Positions 1 through 10,167 are shown, counted from the first letter of the stretch. The stretch: DNA of 64,000 nucleotides from Myxococcota bacterium (GCA_022842935.1 JALHOP010000004.1:372001-436000); one strand, 5' to 3'. Numbers and translations are program-made. The notes: generated by a model not told the origin, from the sequence alone.

Positions 1-124
1 TGGATGGCTTCTTGCTTGATGCGGTAGTACTTCAGAGCCATGCGGCCGTACGCCAGAGCGACCACCACGAGCGCGGCGCAGAGGGCGAGAAACACCAGCG
101 TTCGCAAGCGGATAAAGCCGCGCA
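1..124 (-). CDS. N-terminus of a membrane-anchored or secreted protein (partial)
   Basis: An ATG at 124-122 on the minus strand opens a frame that runs off the left edge without a stop. The first residues read MRGFIRLRTLVFLALCAALV and continue VVALAYGRMALKYYRIKQEA. That is a short basic start followed by one hydrophobic helix (about residues 8-28), as in a signal anchor or uncleaved signal peptide. Only about 41 residues are visible, so no family can be given. The gene is divergent from the small gene starting at 215, leaving about 90 bases for both promoters. Confidence 0.6.
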
Positions 125-214
125 TGAGCTGAGGCAGGGTTACGGCGGCAGCGACCGCGTGTCAACGCAACAAATCCCCTGGAAGCACCGATACCTTTGA
201 TGTTCGGGGGTTCC

Positions 215-541
215 ATGTCCACTGGTTCGTCCGCCTCTATCGCTTCCCTGCCTCGGCACCTGGTCGACTACCGCGCAGGCCGTGCACTCGCCGAAAGTGG
301 CCAGCCTCTTCCCGAAGGGGCAAGCCCCGCGACGCGGACGGGTTACCACATTCGCCATGAGCCGGCGGCCCATCTGAGCGAGCTTACGCAAGCCTTGCGG
401 GCGCTCCCGGACAATGAGCGGCATATTCTCGGCGTCGCCTGTCTGTCGACGATCGCAAAGCGGCTCCCGATCCCCGCGGAACGCCACGAGCAGCTTGCGC
501 ACGCCGCTCTGGTGTCGGCGTTGCTCACGCTTAGCCGCTAA
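215..541 (+). CDS. Small hypothetical protein (108 aa)
   Basis: A short soluble protein starting MSTGSSASIASLPRHL. It is rich in Ala, Leu and Arg and appears helical, with no signal peptide, membrane segment or motif I recognise. An upstream in-frame TTG/ATG at 197/200 would add six residues; I prefer the ATG at 215 because the extra residues add nothing recognisable. Its stop overlaps the stop of the convergent pbpC by four bases (538-541). It may be lineage-restricted. Whether it is expressed is uncertain. Confidence 0.5.
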   Translation: MSTGSSASIASLPRHLVDYRAGRALAESGQPLPEGASPATRTGYHIRHEPAAHLSELTQALRALPDNERHILGVACLSTIAKRLPIPAERHEQLAHAALVSALLTLSR

Positions 542-3042
542 CGAACGACGATCGCGTGGAGCGGACTCACTGCACCCGTCGCTTCGAGGCGGGCCTGGAA
601 ACTATGGCTGCCCTGCTGAAGCGGCCAGAAGGCGCGATACGGCGCGTCGACGGTGACGAAAGGCTGCTCGTCGATGAGGAATGTCACCGGGCCTGCGGCA
701 TCGTCGACACGTGCTTCGAGTGCTAGTGCCTGGGCCTCGCGCGGCGCATCGACGTCGATGTGGAGCGTCTCGGTCCGGGCCGGACTCAAGAGCGTTACTT
801 TCGCCTTCGGGTACTTCATAGGCGGCCTTGGACATCGCTCCGTGTAGCGCTCTGCGATGCCGTGGCCAGTGGCGATAGCCCAGGCGTCGTATGGGCTCGG
901 GTACACGGTCACATCCTTCTCGGTCGCGTCTGCCAGTGCGCAGCCTTCGGGCACGAGCAAACCGTTACTGGGGTCGACCCGGGTGTGCCGATGCCAGGAG
1001 CAGGTCTCCGTGGGCTCGCTGCCGGCTAGGAACAGCTCGTCGAGGCCTCCCTCGCACGCGGGTCCCCGCTTCATCCCTGAGACTGCGCACACCTGGACGT
1101 GGTTCACTCCCTTGGGCTCCTTGGGGGCAACCGATTGCCCGTTGGTCTGCTCGTTCATCAGGCGCCGCCACATCTGCCCTGCTCCCTCGACGCCGCTCAC
1201 CCTTCGCATCGCTTTACCGGTCGGATCGCCGACCCAGACCCCGATGGTGAGCTGGTCACTGAATCCCACCGTCCAGTTGTCGCGATAGCCCTTGCTTGTA
1301 CCTGTCTTCACCGCCGTCCAGTACGGCGTCGTCAGCACGCTATTCTGACCGAACTGACCGGCGCGGGCATTGCCGTCGCTCATCATGTCCGCGATGACGT
1401 AGGCGACGCGCTCGTCGAGGATCCTCCTGTCTTCTTCGACGGGGGGCTCGCCGCGCAGGATGCGATAGGGCTTCCACAGGCCGCCCCGCGCGAGGGCGGC
1501 GTAGGCGTTGGTGAGATCGACCAAGCGGACGCCGCCGCTACCCAAGGCGAGGCCGAGCCCGTAGTAGCCCGGGCGTCGCGTCAAGGTCGTCAAACCAGCT
1601 CCCGCGAGCATGTCGGCGAACGGGTCGAGCCCGGTCCGTGCCAGCGTATCCACCGCCGCGATGTTGAGGCTCTGCGCGAGCGCTTCGCGATAGCGGACAG
1701 GTCCGTGCGATTTCTGGTCGTAGTTTTCGGGAAGGAACACACCCCAGGTGTCAGCGAACGGCCGCTCGACATCGCTCGCCAGGGTGGCTGCGGTGAATCC
1801 CTTGACCAGCGCGGCGGCGTAGAGGAACGGCTTGAGCGCCGAGCCCGGCTGCCTGACCGCCGTTGCGGCGTTGTATTGACCCCAGAGCGGGTTGTCCTCG
1901 AAGGCTGCACCGACCACCGCGAGGATGTCGCCCGTCGCGTTGTCGATGACGACGGCCGCCGCCGAACGCCCGCCACGCTTGTAGAGGCGGGGGGCCTCGT
2001 CGGCGAGTAGCTCCTGCACCCTGTCTTGAATCGTCGCGTCGATCGTGAGGCCGATCTCGCCAGCCGGCATGGCGCCCCGCGCGCGGAGCTCGGACTCCGC
2101 GAGCGCGAGCGCGTGGATGGCAACTGCGGGTTGCCCCTCGAGCTTCGCCACGAGCCTCTCATCGAGCGCCCGCTCCATTTGCCCATCCGTGAGCATACCG
2201 TTGCGCTGCATGGCCTCGAGCACTTGTCTCGCCCGAGCGAGCGCCCGCTCCGGTGACGCCGCATACGTCGTTGGGCCTTTGGGTAGACCCACGAGATAAG
2301 CTGCTTGCGCGACGCTGAGGGTCTTGGCGGACGAGCCGAAGTAGCGGCGCGCCGCGGCCTCGATACCAACCGCGCCGTTGCCGAAGGGCGCTCGGTTCAA
2401 GAAGGCTGCGAGGATAGTCGGCTTGTCGAACGTTCGCTCGAGGCGGATGGCGAGGTGTGCTTCACGCGCCTTTTGCCAGAGCGACCGACGCGGTACAGGA
2501 TTGCCCTGCATCAGCTCGCGTTCGGCGTTGAGAAGCCGGGCGAGCTGCTGGGTGATGGTCGACCCGCCGCTCACCACGCGCAGGTGCGACACGTTCTGTT
2601 TCAATGCGCGGCCGATGGCGAGCGGGTCGAGGCCAAGATGGTGAAAGAAGCGCTTGTCCTCGACGGCGACGAGCGCGTCGACGACATGCGGCGAGATCGC
2701 GTCGAGCTCGACTGGGGTCATGCGCGCGCCCTGCCCGCCGACCCGCTCTGCGAGCTGCCTACCGTTGCGATCGACCCAGGTGGTCGACTCGACTGCCTGG
2801 GTCGCCAGGCGCTCCTTGCGTACAGGCACGAAAAAGGAGCCGAAGAGGACCGCCGCCACTCCAACCAAAAACGGCATCGACCAGCGCAGCCAGCGCGAGC
2901 GCCAGAGTAGCGTTGTTTGCAAGCGCCACCAGCGGCGTCGCAAGAGATTTCCCCCGGTCGAGCGACGTCGCGCTCGGCCGGCTCGTTCATGTCGCTCGGA
3001 CACCACGTCGCTCTCGTTGGACCCTTGGGGCTGGTCTGGCAC
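538..3042 (-). CDS. pbpC: Penicillin-binding protein 1C, bifunctional glycosyltransferase/transpeptidase
   Basis: Class A PBP that polymerises lipid II and cross-links peptidoglycan in the periplasm. The 834 residues begin at a GTG. A very basic cytoplasmic tail (residues 1-55) is followed by one TM helix (about 56-73). The GT51 domain shows VEDKRFF with the likely catalytic Glu128 and STITQQ at 161-166. The transpeptidase domain has the nucleophile in SALK (Ser401/Lys404), SLN at 458-460 and KTGTS at 579-583. The last ~100 residues match the BiPBP_C region typical of PBP1C. It lies downstream of the SUMF1-like and alpha-2-macroglobulin genes on the same strand; pairing of pbpC with an alpha-2-macroglobulin gene is well known (E. 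coli pbpC-yfhM). The N-terminal tail is longer and more arginine-rich than in E. coli. Confidence 0.95.
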   Translation of the reverse strand: MPDQPQGSNESDVVSERHERAGRARRRSTGGNLLRRRWWRLQTTLLWRSRWLRWSMPFLVGVAAVLFGSFFVPVRKERLATQAVESTTWVDRNGRQLAERVGGQGARMTPVELDAISPHVVDALVAVEDKRFFHHLGLDPLAIGRALKQNVSHLRVVSGGSTITQQLARLLNAERELMQGNPVPRRSLWQKAREAHLAIRLERTFDKPTILAAFLNRAPFGNGAVGIEAAARRYFGSSAKTLSVAQAAYLVGLPKGPTTYAASPERALARARQVLEAMQRNGMLTDGQMERALDERLVAKLEGQPAVAIHALALAESELRARGAMPAGEIGLTIDATIQDRVQELLADEAPRLYKRGGRSAAAVVIDNATGDILAVVGAAFEDNPLWGQYNAATAVRQPGSALKPFLYAAALVKGFTAATLASDVERPFADTWGVFLPENYDQKSHGPVRYREALAQSLNIAAVDTLARTGLDPFADMLAGAGLTTLTRRPGYYGLGLALGSGGVRLVDLTNAYAALARGGLWKPYRILRGEPPVEEDRRILDERVAYVIADMMSDGNARAGQFGQNSVLTTPYWTAVKTGTSKGYRDNWTVGFSDQLTIGVWVGDPTGKAMRRVSGVEGAGQMWRRLMNEQTNGQSVAPKEPKGVNHVQVCAVSGMKRGPACEGGLDELFLAGSEPTETCSWHRHTRVDPSNGLLVPEGCALADATEKDVTVYPSPYDAWAIATGHGIAERYTERCPRPPMKYPKAKVTLLSPARTETLHIDVDAPREAQALALEARVDDAAGPVTFLIDEQPFVTVDAPYRAFWPLQQGSHSFQARLEATGAVSPLHAIVVR

Positions 3043-3151
3043 CAGGCTCTCTCTATCCCAGGCGTCTATCCGTCAAGCTCGGGCAGTAGCGCTCAGCGAC
3101 GCGCGATCGTTTGCGCTGCTAGTTGCCGATATTTTGCTCTTTCGAGAGACG

Positions 3152-3172
3152 GAGGGCCGCATCGCCGCCCTC
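3152..3172 (-). terminator. Weak hairpin between SUMF1-like gene and pbpC
   Basis: GAGGGC (3152-3157) and GCCCTC (3167-3172) form a 6-bp stem with a 9-base loop, about 80 bases past the stop of the SUMF1-like gene. No T-run follows, so it could be an attenuator, a processing stem or chance in GC-rich DNA. The rest of 3043-3248 shows no gene. Confidence 0.2.
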
Positions 3173-3248
3173 ACAGAGCGGGCGCCCCGCAGCACACCAG
3201 GGCGCTGTGGCGGTATGCGCGACCGTGTGAGTTACAGCGTGAGTGGGC

Positions 3249-4247
3249 CTACGGCGCCTTGACCGTTCTCACCGGCCTAAACCCGTACCCAGCACCGCCA
3301 CTGTTGGCGGGATACTGAAAGCGGTGCGTCGCCCGTACGTAGATTGCGTTTTCCTTGTAGCTGGCGCCCCGCATCACACGATCTTGGCCCTCCGATTCGA
3401 GGGCGAGCCCACCGATGACGGGGTCGGTCATGTCTTCTGTGTAGGGCTTGAACTGGTAGGCGTCCCAAACCCATTCCCAGGCGTTACCAAGGATGTCGTA
3501 CAGACCGTAGGCGTTCTTCTTTTTCTTGCCGACGGGGTGCAGCTTGCCTTCACTGTTGTCGTAGTACCAGGCGATCTCACCGGGCTCGCCATAGCGCGGA
3601 TCATCAAGACCACCACGCGCTGCGAGCTCCCACTCGGCGTCGGTGGCCAGCCGGTAGCCGGTACACTCGTAGCCCTTGGGCCATTGAGCGAGGCCACCCT
3701 TGAAGGAGTAGCACGGTTCCAATTTCTCGCGCTTCGAGAGCAAGTTCAAATAGTCGAGCGCCTGACGCCACGTGACACCTGCTGGGGTCTCCAACCCGTT
3801 CTCTGTCTCGAACGATGAGGGGAGCGCACCCGTGACGAAGTACCACTCGCCGAAAGTCACCTCCGTCGCTTTCATCGCGAACGCGTGGGTAAGCGTTACC
3901 GTCGTCCCAAAGACCTCTTTGGCGTCGTCCTTGTTTTCGTCGTTGCCTCGCGCGCCGATTGCGAAAGGCCTGGGTGTGATGGTCACGAAGTCACCGCCGG
4001 ACTTCGGCATGGCGCTCGGCCGCGGCGGTGGCTTGGGGCTGCGTATCGCCTTCGACTTGTGCATGCCCGGAACCGCGCCGCAGCCTTGACCCGGCTGATA
4101 GAAGCCGCCGCCGCTCAGGCATTTCATGCAAGCCTCGCGCTCGCTGCCCAGCGGTTTACATCCGCTGTAGCTGCTGACGCTTCCAGCGAGAGCTTGCGAT
4201 GCTATAGCGGATGCGACGATCGCAGCACCAAGGCAAGCAAGTTTCAT
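3249..4247 (-). CDS. Secreted SUMF1/formylglycine-generating-enzyme-like protein
   Basis: A 332-residue protein with a signal peptide (MKLACLGAAIVASAIASQALA) and a C-terminal SUMF1/FGE-sulfatase fold. Hallmarks are EVTFGEWYFV, GYRLATDAEWELAARGG, YGLYDILGNAWEWVWD, VMRGASY and YGFRPV at the end. The region between (about 23-85) carries CKPLGSEREACMKCL and a proline-rich stretch. Real FGE oxidises a sulfatase cysteine using two active-site cysteines near the RGGS/GFR segment. I see no cysteine pair there, so a non-catalytic or different role (as in PvdO/EgtB-like relatives) is more likely. The start at 4247 is supported by AAGGAG 8 bases upstream. It sits 67 bases downstream of the alpha-2-macroglobulin gene and upstream of pbpC, suggesting an envelope-linked operon. 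Confidence 0.88.
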   Translation of the reverse strand: MKLACLGAAIVASAIASQALAGSVSSYSGCKPLGSEREACMKCLSGGGFYQPGQGCGAVPGMHKSKAIRSPKPPPRPSAMPKSGGDFVTITPRPFAIGARGNDENKDDAKEVFGTTVTLTHAFAMKATEVTFGEWYFVTGALPSSFETENGLETPAGVTWRQALDYLNLLSKREKLEPCYSFKGGLAQWPKGYECTGYRLATDAEWELAARGGLDDPRYGEPGEIAWYYDNSEGKLHPVGKKKKNAYGLYDILGNAWEWVWDAYQFKPYTEDMTDPVIGGLALESEGQDRVMRGASYKENAIYVRATHRFQYPANSGGAGYGFRPVRTVKAP

Positions 4248-4314
4248 GAACGTAACTCCTTGAGTATTGCGAATGCGCGCTTCGAGCGATTTAGGCGCTC
4301 GTCTCCCGCTGCAA

Positions 4315-7300
4315 CTACTTGGCTTTGGCGGGAGCCTCGAGCTTCGGGAGCACCTTGAGCTCGCGACCCTCGGCGCGCCCGCGGATCTCTGGCTGGTACA
4401 TGCGTTCGACGATGGTGCCGGGCGCATAGTAGCTGCCCGGTGTGGTCGCGCGGGTGAGGTACTTGAGCTTCACCGGCCAACGTCCGCCGCCGCTGTTCCA
4501 CAGATAGCGGAACGAGTAGTCGGTGCGGTCGTCGCGCATCTCGCTATAGCGGCTTCGCCACCATGACCAGTCGTTGCCGCGTCCGGTCATCACCTCTTCC
4601 ATCTCCTTGTCGGCGGTGGCGAGGTTGGTGTCGACCGGCTCGAGCCCTGCCGGCAGCGGATCGCTCACCACGACCATGCGCCCGTCTTCGGCGACGTCGA
4701 TGGCGAGGCTCACCATGACGTAGTCGCCGACGCGCACGCTGTCGCCAATCGGCTCGCCCTTCTTGTTGGTGTAGGTGCGCGTGACGGTGAAGCCTTGTGA
4801 CTGCTGCGGCAGACGCGCCGTCGCTGGATAAGCGAAGCTGAAGAAGCCGCCAAAGTAGAGCGGGCCGTTGCCGCTGTTGGTGAGCACCAGGTCGTAGGCG
4901 GGCTTGGTCTCGAGCTTGTCGCGCTTGACGCTATCGACCTTGTCGCCAATCTTCTTGGCGTCGACGAGCGACTCGGCTCCGAGCTTTGCGGTCGCGACCG
5001 GCTGGCGTCCTTCGAGCTTCATGATGCTCGCCGCTTCCGCCAGGGCGAGGAGCGTCTGGGTTGTCGCTTGGGTCGTGTAGTAGTCCTGCTCGCCGTCCAT
5101 GTTGACGAGGCCACGCACGATCATCGGCACCTTGGCGTCGGTCGGCGTCACCTGGAGCATCGCGCGCAATGCGAGCGCGGTCGAGCGCTGGCCCGAGTCC
5201 CAAGCCCACCAGTAACGCTGGGGGTTGTCCGCTGCGAAGGTGACGATGCCGTTCTTCTCAGCCCCGGCGCTTGCGATCTCGGTGATGAGCTTGGTGACCT
5301 TGGTCTCGCCCGCCCCTGCGCGCTTGTGGATGGCGCGCACAAGCTCGGTCTTCGAGAACAGCGGCATACTCGAGCGGCCCTCGAACATGGCGTTTTCTCG
5401 CGCCTGGTCGAAGCGGCCGAGCTCAGCGAGGACACGCAGAGCACTCGCCATGCCAGCGTTACCGTCCCAGCTCTCGCCGTCCGCCTTCATGGACGCGAGC
5501 TTGTTCTGCAGATACTGCGCTGCTGGATCGACGGTCGTGTCAGGGACGCTGTAGCCGTATTTGCGCGCGGTCAACATGGCGTCGAGGGTAAACGCGGTAA
5601 GGTAGGGATCGGACCCGTGGCCGCAGCCCGGGTAGTAGTCGAAGCCGTTGTCGCCGCATCGGTACTTCGGCACGAGCTTCACCCACTCATCGACCCAGCC
5701 TTTGATTTTCTCGCTCGGGATGGACGCAAAGCCGAGCTTCTCGGCGAGCTCGCGCACGGCGATGAGCGGCATGACCTTGCTGGTGCGCTGCTCGAGGCAT
5801 CCATACGGATAGCCCACGAGGCCCCGCATACGCTCTTCTAGCGATGCCACGGGTAACCCGCTCATGTTGAGCTCGAACTTGGTCGGCCGCGCCCCCTCGG
5901 GCAGCGTCAGCGTATGCGTCACGCTACCGCTATCAAGGACACCGGCGATGCCTACGGTCTCGGAGGGCTGCACCCTCTTGACTGGCAACGTGAGCTGGAC
6001 GCGGTCGGCGAACGTCTTGCCGTTCGCCTCCATAGTCGCCTTGAAGATGATCTCCGAAGCGCCCTCGACGTCTTTGGCGGCGATGTTGAAGCGGAACGGC
6101 TCGGTCGCCTTCCCCGCCACCGCGCGCGTCAGCGACTTTTCGCCTTTCACGTTGAAGAGCTTGTCGTCGATGGCCTCGATGGCGACGGTTACGGCCGAAC
6201 CCGCAGGCAACATATGGTTGACTACGACCCCCGCATCGATGCGGTCGCCTGGTCGCACGAAGCGCGGCATAGCCTGTCGCATCATGAGCGTCTTGTTGAC
6301 CTTGAACTCCGCCGAAGCGGACCCAAATTGAGCCCCCTCGGTGACCGCGACTGCCATCACCCGATAGGTGGTCAGGGTGTCGGGCACCTTGAAGCTGTGG
6401 CTCGCTTTGCCGGATGCGTCGGTGACGAGGCTACCGACCCAGGTCGCGACCGGATTGAAATCCTTGCGTAGCTCCGTGTCGTTGTCGCCGCCGCCGCCAC
6501 CGCCATCTTCTTCGCCCTTGGGTGTCGGCTGGATGAACTTGCGACGGCCAAGCACGTGCATGCGCGTGTCGAGCGACAGGACCGAATACATACGCTCCTG
6601 GAAGAGGTCCTTGACGACATCTGGCGTGCGGTACCCGGTGAGCATGAGGACGCCTTCGTCGACCGCGAACAGGTTCACTTCCGCCGACGTCGCTTTGCTC
6701 TGGTAATCGGTGGTGTTGACGGTGACGGCAACTTGCTCTCCCGGTTCGTAGAACGGCTTGTCGGAAGCAAGCTGGACCTTCAGGACGTTGCGCGTCGGCT
6801 TCACGGCGACCTTTGCATAGCCAAGGGCGTACGCCGGCTTGTCGCGCTCCGGGTCCGGGGACAGGCCGCCTTCTGCTTTCACGCGGCCTCGCACGACGGT
6901 CGCCGAGATCCAGACGTTGGGCGCCCATTCGGGAGGAACTGGGATGTCGACGACGCCGTTTGTGCCGAGCGGCATCACCTTGCGCCAGAGGATGTCTTCG
7001 CGCTCGACGGTGATCATCGCCATGGCGTCCTTGAAGGGCGACGCGATGGCGATACGCGCGGTTTCGCCAGCCTCGAGCTCGGGCTTCTCGGGCATGATGG
7101 CGACCTGGTTGCCGCCGTCACTGCGGCCCGAGTAGTAGTCGGGGTCGCCAGTCACCCAGAACCAGGACGAGGCACGCACTTCACGCTTCTTTTCGTCCTT
7201 GGCGGAGACGCGTAGGCGCAGCGAGCCGCCGTGTTCAGGGGTGTACTGGCAGGTCAATATGCCGTTAGCGTCCGTCTTGCCGGTGCAGATCGCCGGCATC

Positions 7301-10167
7301 TTTTTGCTCTCGTGCTGGTAGTCCCAGTACATGAGGCCGCCGGGGCCTTTGCGCTTCACCGAGTACCAGCGTTCCTGCTCGCCGTTCACCGCGACTTCGA
7401 CGCCTCCAAGCGGCTGGTCGGTGGTCGAGACGACAACGACATCGTAACTGAACAGCTTGCCCTTCTCGCGCAGATATCCCTTCGGATCGATACCCACGTA
7501 AAAACTCGCTGGGTGCACGCTTACCGTCGTTTGGCTGCTAACGCTCTGGCCGCTGGCATCGTCCACCGTAGCGGACACAATGAGTTTCTCGAGGCGCGCG
7601 TTACTCGACGCGTCTTTGAGCACGCGGTCGAAGGTGAAGCTGCCGGTGTCGTCGAGGGTTGCGTCGCCCTCGTCGAGGAACTCGGCGTAGTCGGAGCGCT
7701 CGTCGTACCAGGAGTGGTAATCGTAGTCGCTGAACTCGGCTTGCGGGAAACGCTTGCTGTCGAAGCTCGAGCTCTGTCGTCGGAGCGTCCAGTGCGTCGT
7801 GAGGCCGGCTGCCGGGGCGCCGAAGAGATAGTCGGCGTTGACGCGCGCGTGCATCTTGGCGCCGCGCATGTACTGCGGCTTGTCGGTCGCGACCGTGACC
7901 TTCATCTCGGCTCGACGGAACTCGCCGACGCGGAAGCTCTCGCGCAGCATGTCGTCCCCGACCTTGGCTCGGAGCTGATATTCGCCGACGCGGGCGTCTG
8001 TTGGCACAACGAAGCTGCCGCTGATGGTGCCGAACTTCGAGAAGGCCTGCTCGCTCGTGAAGAGCGCATCCTGAGCGCCGCTCTCGTCGTACATGTCTTC
8101 TTCGAAGACCGCCGTGGCGGTCACAGCCCCGCTCGGCGTGGTGAATCCGTCGGGCGACTGGCGGCGCGCAACGACGCGGTAGTAGACGGTTTCACCTGGG
8201 CGGTAGATGCCGCGCTCGGTGTAGATGCTGCCCACGAGCCGTGCCCCGCTTTTTGGCGCGCTGCTGCCCCCGTTACGAAACTTCGACCAGACGAAGGCCT
8301 CGTCGTCGCCCGCTTTGGCGGTCACGAACACGCCACGCGACTGAAGATTTGGTACGCCTCCATTGCGCGCGACCTCAGCGGCGCGAACGACCGCGACACC
8401 TTGGGCGTCTGTTTTGGCGTGGGCCGCGGGCTCGCCCAGGTCTTTCGCCTTGTCGTCGACGATGTAGATGTCGACCTCGGCGTTGGCGATGGGTTTCCCG
8501 TCAGAGAGCTTGGCCGCCATGACGACGAGCTGCTGCGTCGAATACTTGGCCGACAGACCGATGTCGGTGACGTTGAGCAAGCGCAGGACCGGGTTACTGA
8601 CACGCGAGCCCTTCTGGTCGCGCGGCGTATTCTTGAGCACCACGACACCGCCAGCGCCCTTCAAGTAGGGGTCGAGCGGTACAGTGACGGTGGCCCAGCT
8701 CTCTCCTTGAGGCACGTTGATGCTGGTCGCCACGGCGTTGGGGATCTTGATCTCCGTATCGTCGGTCGCGCCCGGGAAACGCTGCGAGCTCTCGTTGCAG
8801 ATCTCGGTGCCCGCTTCTTCGTCCCAGTAGCAGTCAGACTCGTAGTATGCGTAGTAGCTCTCGGACAGCCACCACGGCAGCTCTTCCCAAGCCACCTGGT
8901 CGGCGAGATCTTGCGCGGCGATGATCTTCCAGGCTTCGCGGAACGGCAGGCGCGCGCCCTCGACGTCGAGCTTCGCGGTCTTCCAGACCATCTCTTCGTG
9001 CGCTGGCTTCTCAGCACGCTCGAGCACATTGAACATCGTCTGATGCGCAAAGCGTGGCTCGGCATCGCCGGTCTTCAACGTGAACGCTTTGGGCTCGGCG
9101 AGCGCCTGACCAAAAGCATCGATGATGCCGCCACCGACCGTCAGCGTGTATTCGGTGTGCGCTTTGAGGGCGGGCGTTGGCTCGATACGCACGATACGGC
9201 TGCCGGTCGCCTGCCCCGAACAGTTGAAGCTCTCCACGGCCGGCACGATGGCAATCTTCGCGAGCGCTTGCTGGCAGTCGACCGGCGTCGAGAATTCCAC
9301 CGCGAGAGTTGATGGCGGCACGCACAGGTCGCACGTCGGTCCGTTCAGGATGGTGAGTGCCGGGTACGTGGCCGCCTGCAAGGTCTGCGCATCACTGGTC
9401 GCGCTGCCCGCTCCGCTAACGGCGACGCCGAGTCCCTTGGCTAGGTTGACCTTGAGATTCGCGTGCTCGGGCCAAGGCGAGCTCGGGGTAATGAGGACGC
9501 GATCGGCGGTGTCGCCCCCAGGAAAGGTGAGGGTCACGGGCAGCGTCTTGGCAGTGCCGCCACTCTGCGGCTCACCTTGGACGGTGATGAGCGACTTGAG
9601 GGTCGCGACCTTCTCGGGATAGCGCAGCGTCAGCACGAGGTCGTCGTAGAGGCCGAGCAACGAGACCTGTGCTTCTCCGTCACTTACCATCTGTCGGGGC
9701 GGCGCCCCGTCCGCTTTGGCGGCCTGCCACTCGTCTTTCGTGCGGGCGACCTTCTCGAGCTCGGCGCCACCGTTCTTCTCACTCGTGAAGGCGAAGTTGT
9801 AGCTGCTCTTCAGGACGGCCTTACCGTCGAAGGTGCGCAGGCCGCTGTCGATTTCGACCTCGACCTTGGTCGCCGGCGGTACGGGATCGGTGAACGCGAA
9901 CGCCATCGAGTTCGGCGTCGGAAAGCTCACCTTGCCGGCCAGCTTCGGAGTGATGTCGATGTCGAGCCCCTGCGCCGAGGCGGTGGCAGCATCCGGATCG
10001 ACGATGGGCCGATTGAAATGCACCTCGAAGTAAGTCGGCAAGCCGCGCAAATCACCCGTCGGCGACGCGTGGGTGACCTCGAGAGACTCGCCAGAGTGGC
10101 ACGCCGAGAAAAACGAGCCAACCAGACAGACAACGATACCGGCCCGCAACACGCGAAGCAGATGCAT
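4315..10167 (-). CDS. Bacterial alpha-2-macroglobulin, lipoprotein (YfhM-like)
   Basis: A 1950-residue periplasmic lipoprotein. The start at 10167 gives MHLLRVLRAG and a lipobox FFSAC (Cys23); longer upstream in-frame starts lack a signal peptide. The order is N-terminal macroglobulin/Ig-like domains, bait-region segment (GERGIYRPGETVYYRVVA begins the MG2-like part), A2M domain (YRVMAVAVTEGAQFG), the thioester GYPYGCLEQRTSK with Cys1457, a helical thioester domain and a C-terminal receptor-like domain. By homology the thioester traps proteases that reach the periplasm by covalent coupling after bait cleavage, with PBP1C repairing cell wall. It is the first gene of the minus-strand run A2M, SUMF1-like, pbpC. 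Acidic Tyr/Asp-rich loops (for example YYAYYESDCYWDEEAG) are unusual. Confidence 0.95.
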   Translation of the reverse strand: MHLLRVLRAGIVVCLVGSFFSACHSGESLEVTHASPTGDLRGLPTYFEVHFNRPIVDPDAATASAQGLDIDITPKLAGKVSFPTPNSMAFAFTDPVPPATKVEVEIDSGLRTFDGKAVLKSSYNFAFTSEKNGGAELEKVARTKDEWQAAKADGAPPRQMVSDGEAQVSLLGLYDDLVLTLRYPEKVATLKSLITVQGEPQSGGTAKTLPVTLTFPGGDTADRVLITPSSPWPEHANLKVNLAKGLGVAVSGAGSATSDAQTLQAATYPALTILNGPTCDLCVPPSTLAVEFSTPVDCQQALAKIAIVPAVESFNCSGQATGSRIVRIEPTPALKAHTEYTLTVGGGIIDAFGQALAEPKAFTLKTGDAEPRFAHQTMFNVLERAEKPAHEEMVWKTAKLDVEGARLPFREAWKIIAAQDLADQVAWEELPWWLSESYYAYYESDCYWDEEAGTEICNESSQRFPGATDDTEIKIPNAVATSINVPQGESWATVTVPLDPYLKGAGGVVVLKNTPRDQKGSRVSNPVLRLLNVTDIGLSAKYSTQQLVVMAAKLSDGKPIANAEVDIYIVDDKAKDLGEPAAHAKTDAQGVAVVRAAEVARNGGVPNLQSRGVFVTAKAGDDEAFVWSKFRNGGSSAPKSGARLVGSIYTERGIYRPGETVYYRVVARRQSPDGFTTPSGAVTATAVFEEDMYDESGAQDALFTSEQAFSKFGTISGSFVVPTDARVGEYQLRAKVGDDMLRESFRVGEFRRAEMKVTVATDKPQYMRGAKMHARVNADYLFGAPAAGLTTHWTLRRQSSSFDSKRFPQAEFSDYDYHSWYDERSDYAEFLDEGDATLDDTGSFTFDRVLKDASSNARLEKLIVSATVDDASGQSVSSQTTVSVHPASFYVGIDPKGYLREKGKLFSYDVVVVSTTDQPLGGVEVAVNGEQERWYSVKRKGPGGLMYWDYQHESKKMPAICTGKTDANGILTCQYTPEHGGSLRLRVSAKDEKKREVRASSWFWVTGDPDYYSGRSDGGNQVAIMPEKPELEAGETARIAIASPFKDAMAMITVEREDILWRKVMPLGTNGVVDIPVPPEWAPNVWISATVVRGRVKAEGGLSPDPERDKPAYALGYAKVAVKPTRNVLKVQLASDKPFYEPGEQVAVTVNTTDYQSKATSAEVNLFAVDEGVLMLTGYRTPDVVKDLFQERMYSVLSLDTRMHVLGRRKFIQPTPKGEEDGGGGGGDNDTELRKDFNPVATWVGSLVTDASGKASHSFKVPDTLTTYRVMAVAVTEGAQFGSASAEFKVNKTLMMRQAMPRFVRPGDRIDAGVVVNHMLPAGSAVTVAIEAIDDKLFNVKGEKSLTRAVAGKATEPFRFNIAAKDVEGASEIIFKATMEANGKTFADRVQLTLPVKRVQPSETVGIAGVLDSGSVTHTLTLPEGARPTKFELNMSGLPVASLEERMRGLVGYPYGCLEQRTSKVMPLIAVRELAEKLGFASIPSEKIKGWVDEWVKLVPKYRCGDNGFDYYPGCGHGSDPYLTAFTLDAMLTARKYGYSVPDTTVDPAAQYLQNKLASMKADGESWDGNAGMASALRVLAELGRFDQARENAMFEGRSSMPLFSKTELVRAIHKRAGAGETKVTKLITEIASAGAEKNGIVTFAADNPQRYWWAWDSGQRSTALALRAMLQVTPTDAKVPMIVRGLVNMDGEQDYYTTQATTQTLLALAEAASIMKLEGRQPVATAKLGAESLVDAKKIGDKVDSVKRDKLETKPAYDLVLTNSGNGPLYFGGFFSFAYPATARLPQQSQGFTVTRTYTNKKGEPIGDSVRVGDYVMVSLAIDVAEDGRMVVVSDPLPAGLEPVDTNLATADKEMEEVMTGRGNDWSWWRSRYSEMRDDRTDYSFRYLWNSGGGRWPVKLKYLTRATTPGSYYAPGTIVERMYQPEIRGRAEGRELKVLPKLEAPAKAK

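Noticed and set aside
7231-9312. A 693-codon plus-strand open frame opposite the alpha-2-macroglobulin gene
   Set aside because: It is antisense to a clearly homologous protein, has no recognisable domain and reflects high GC codon bias.
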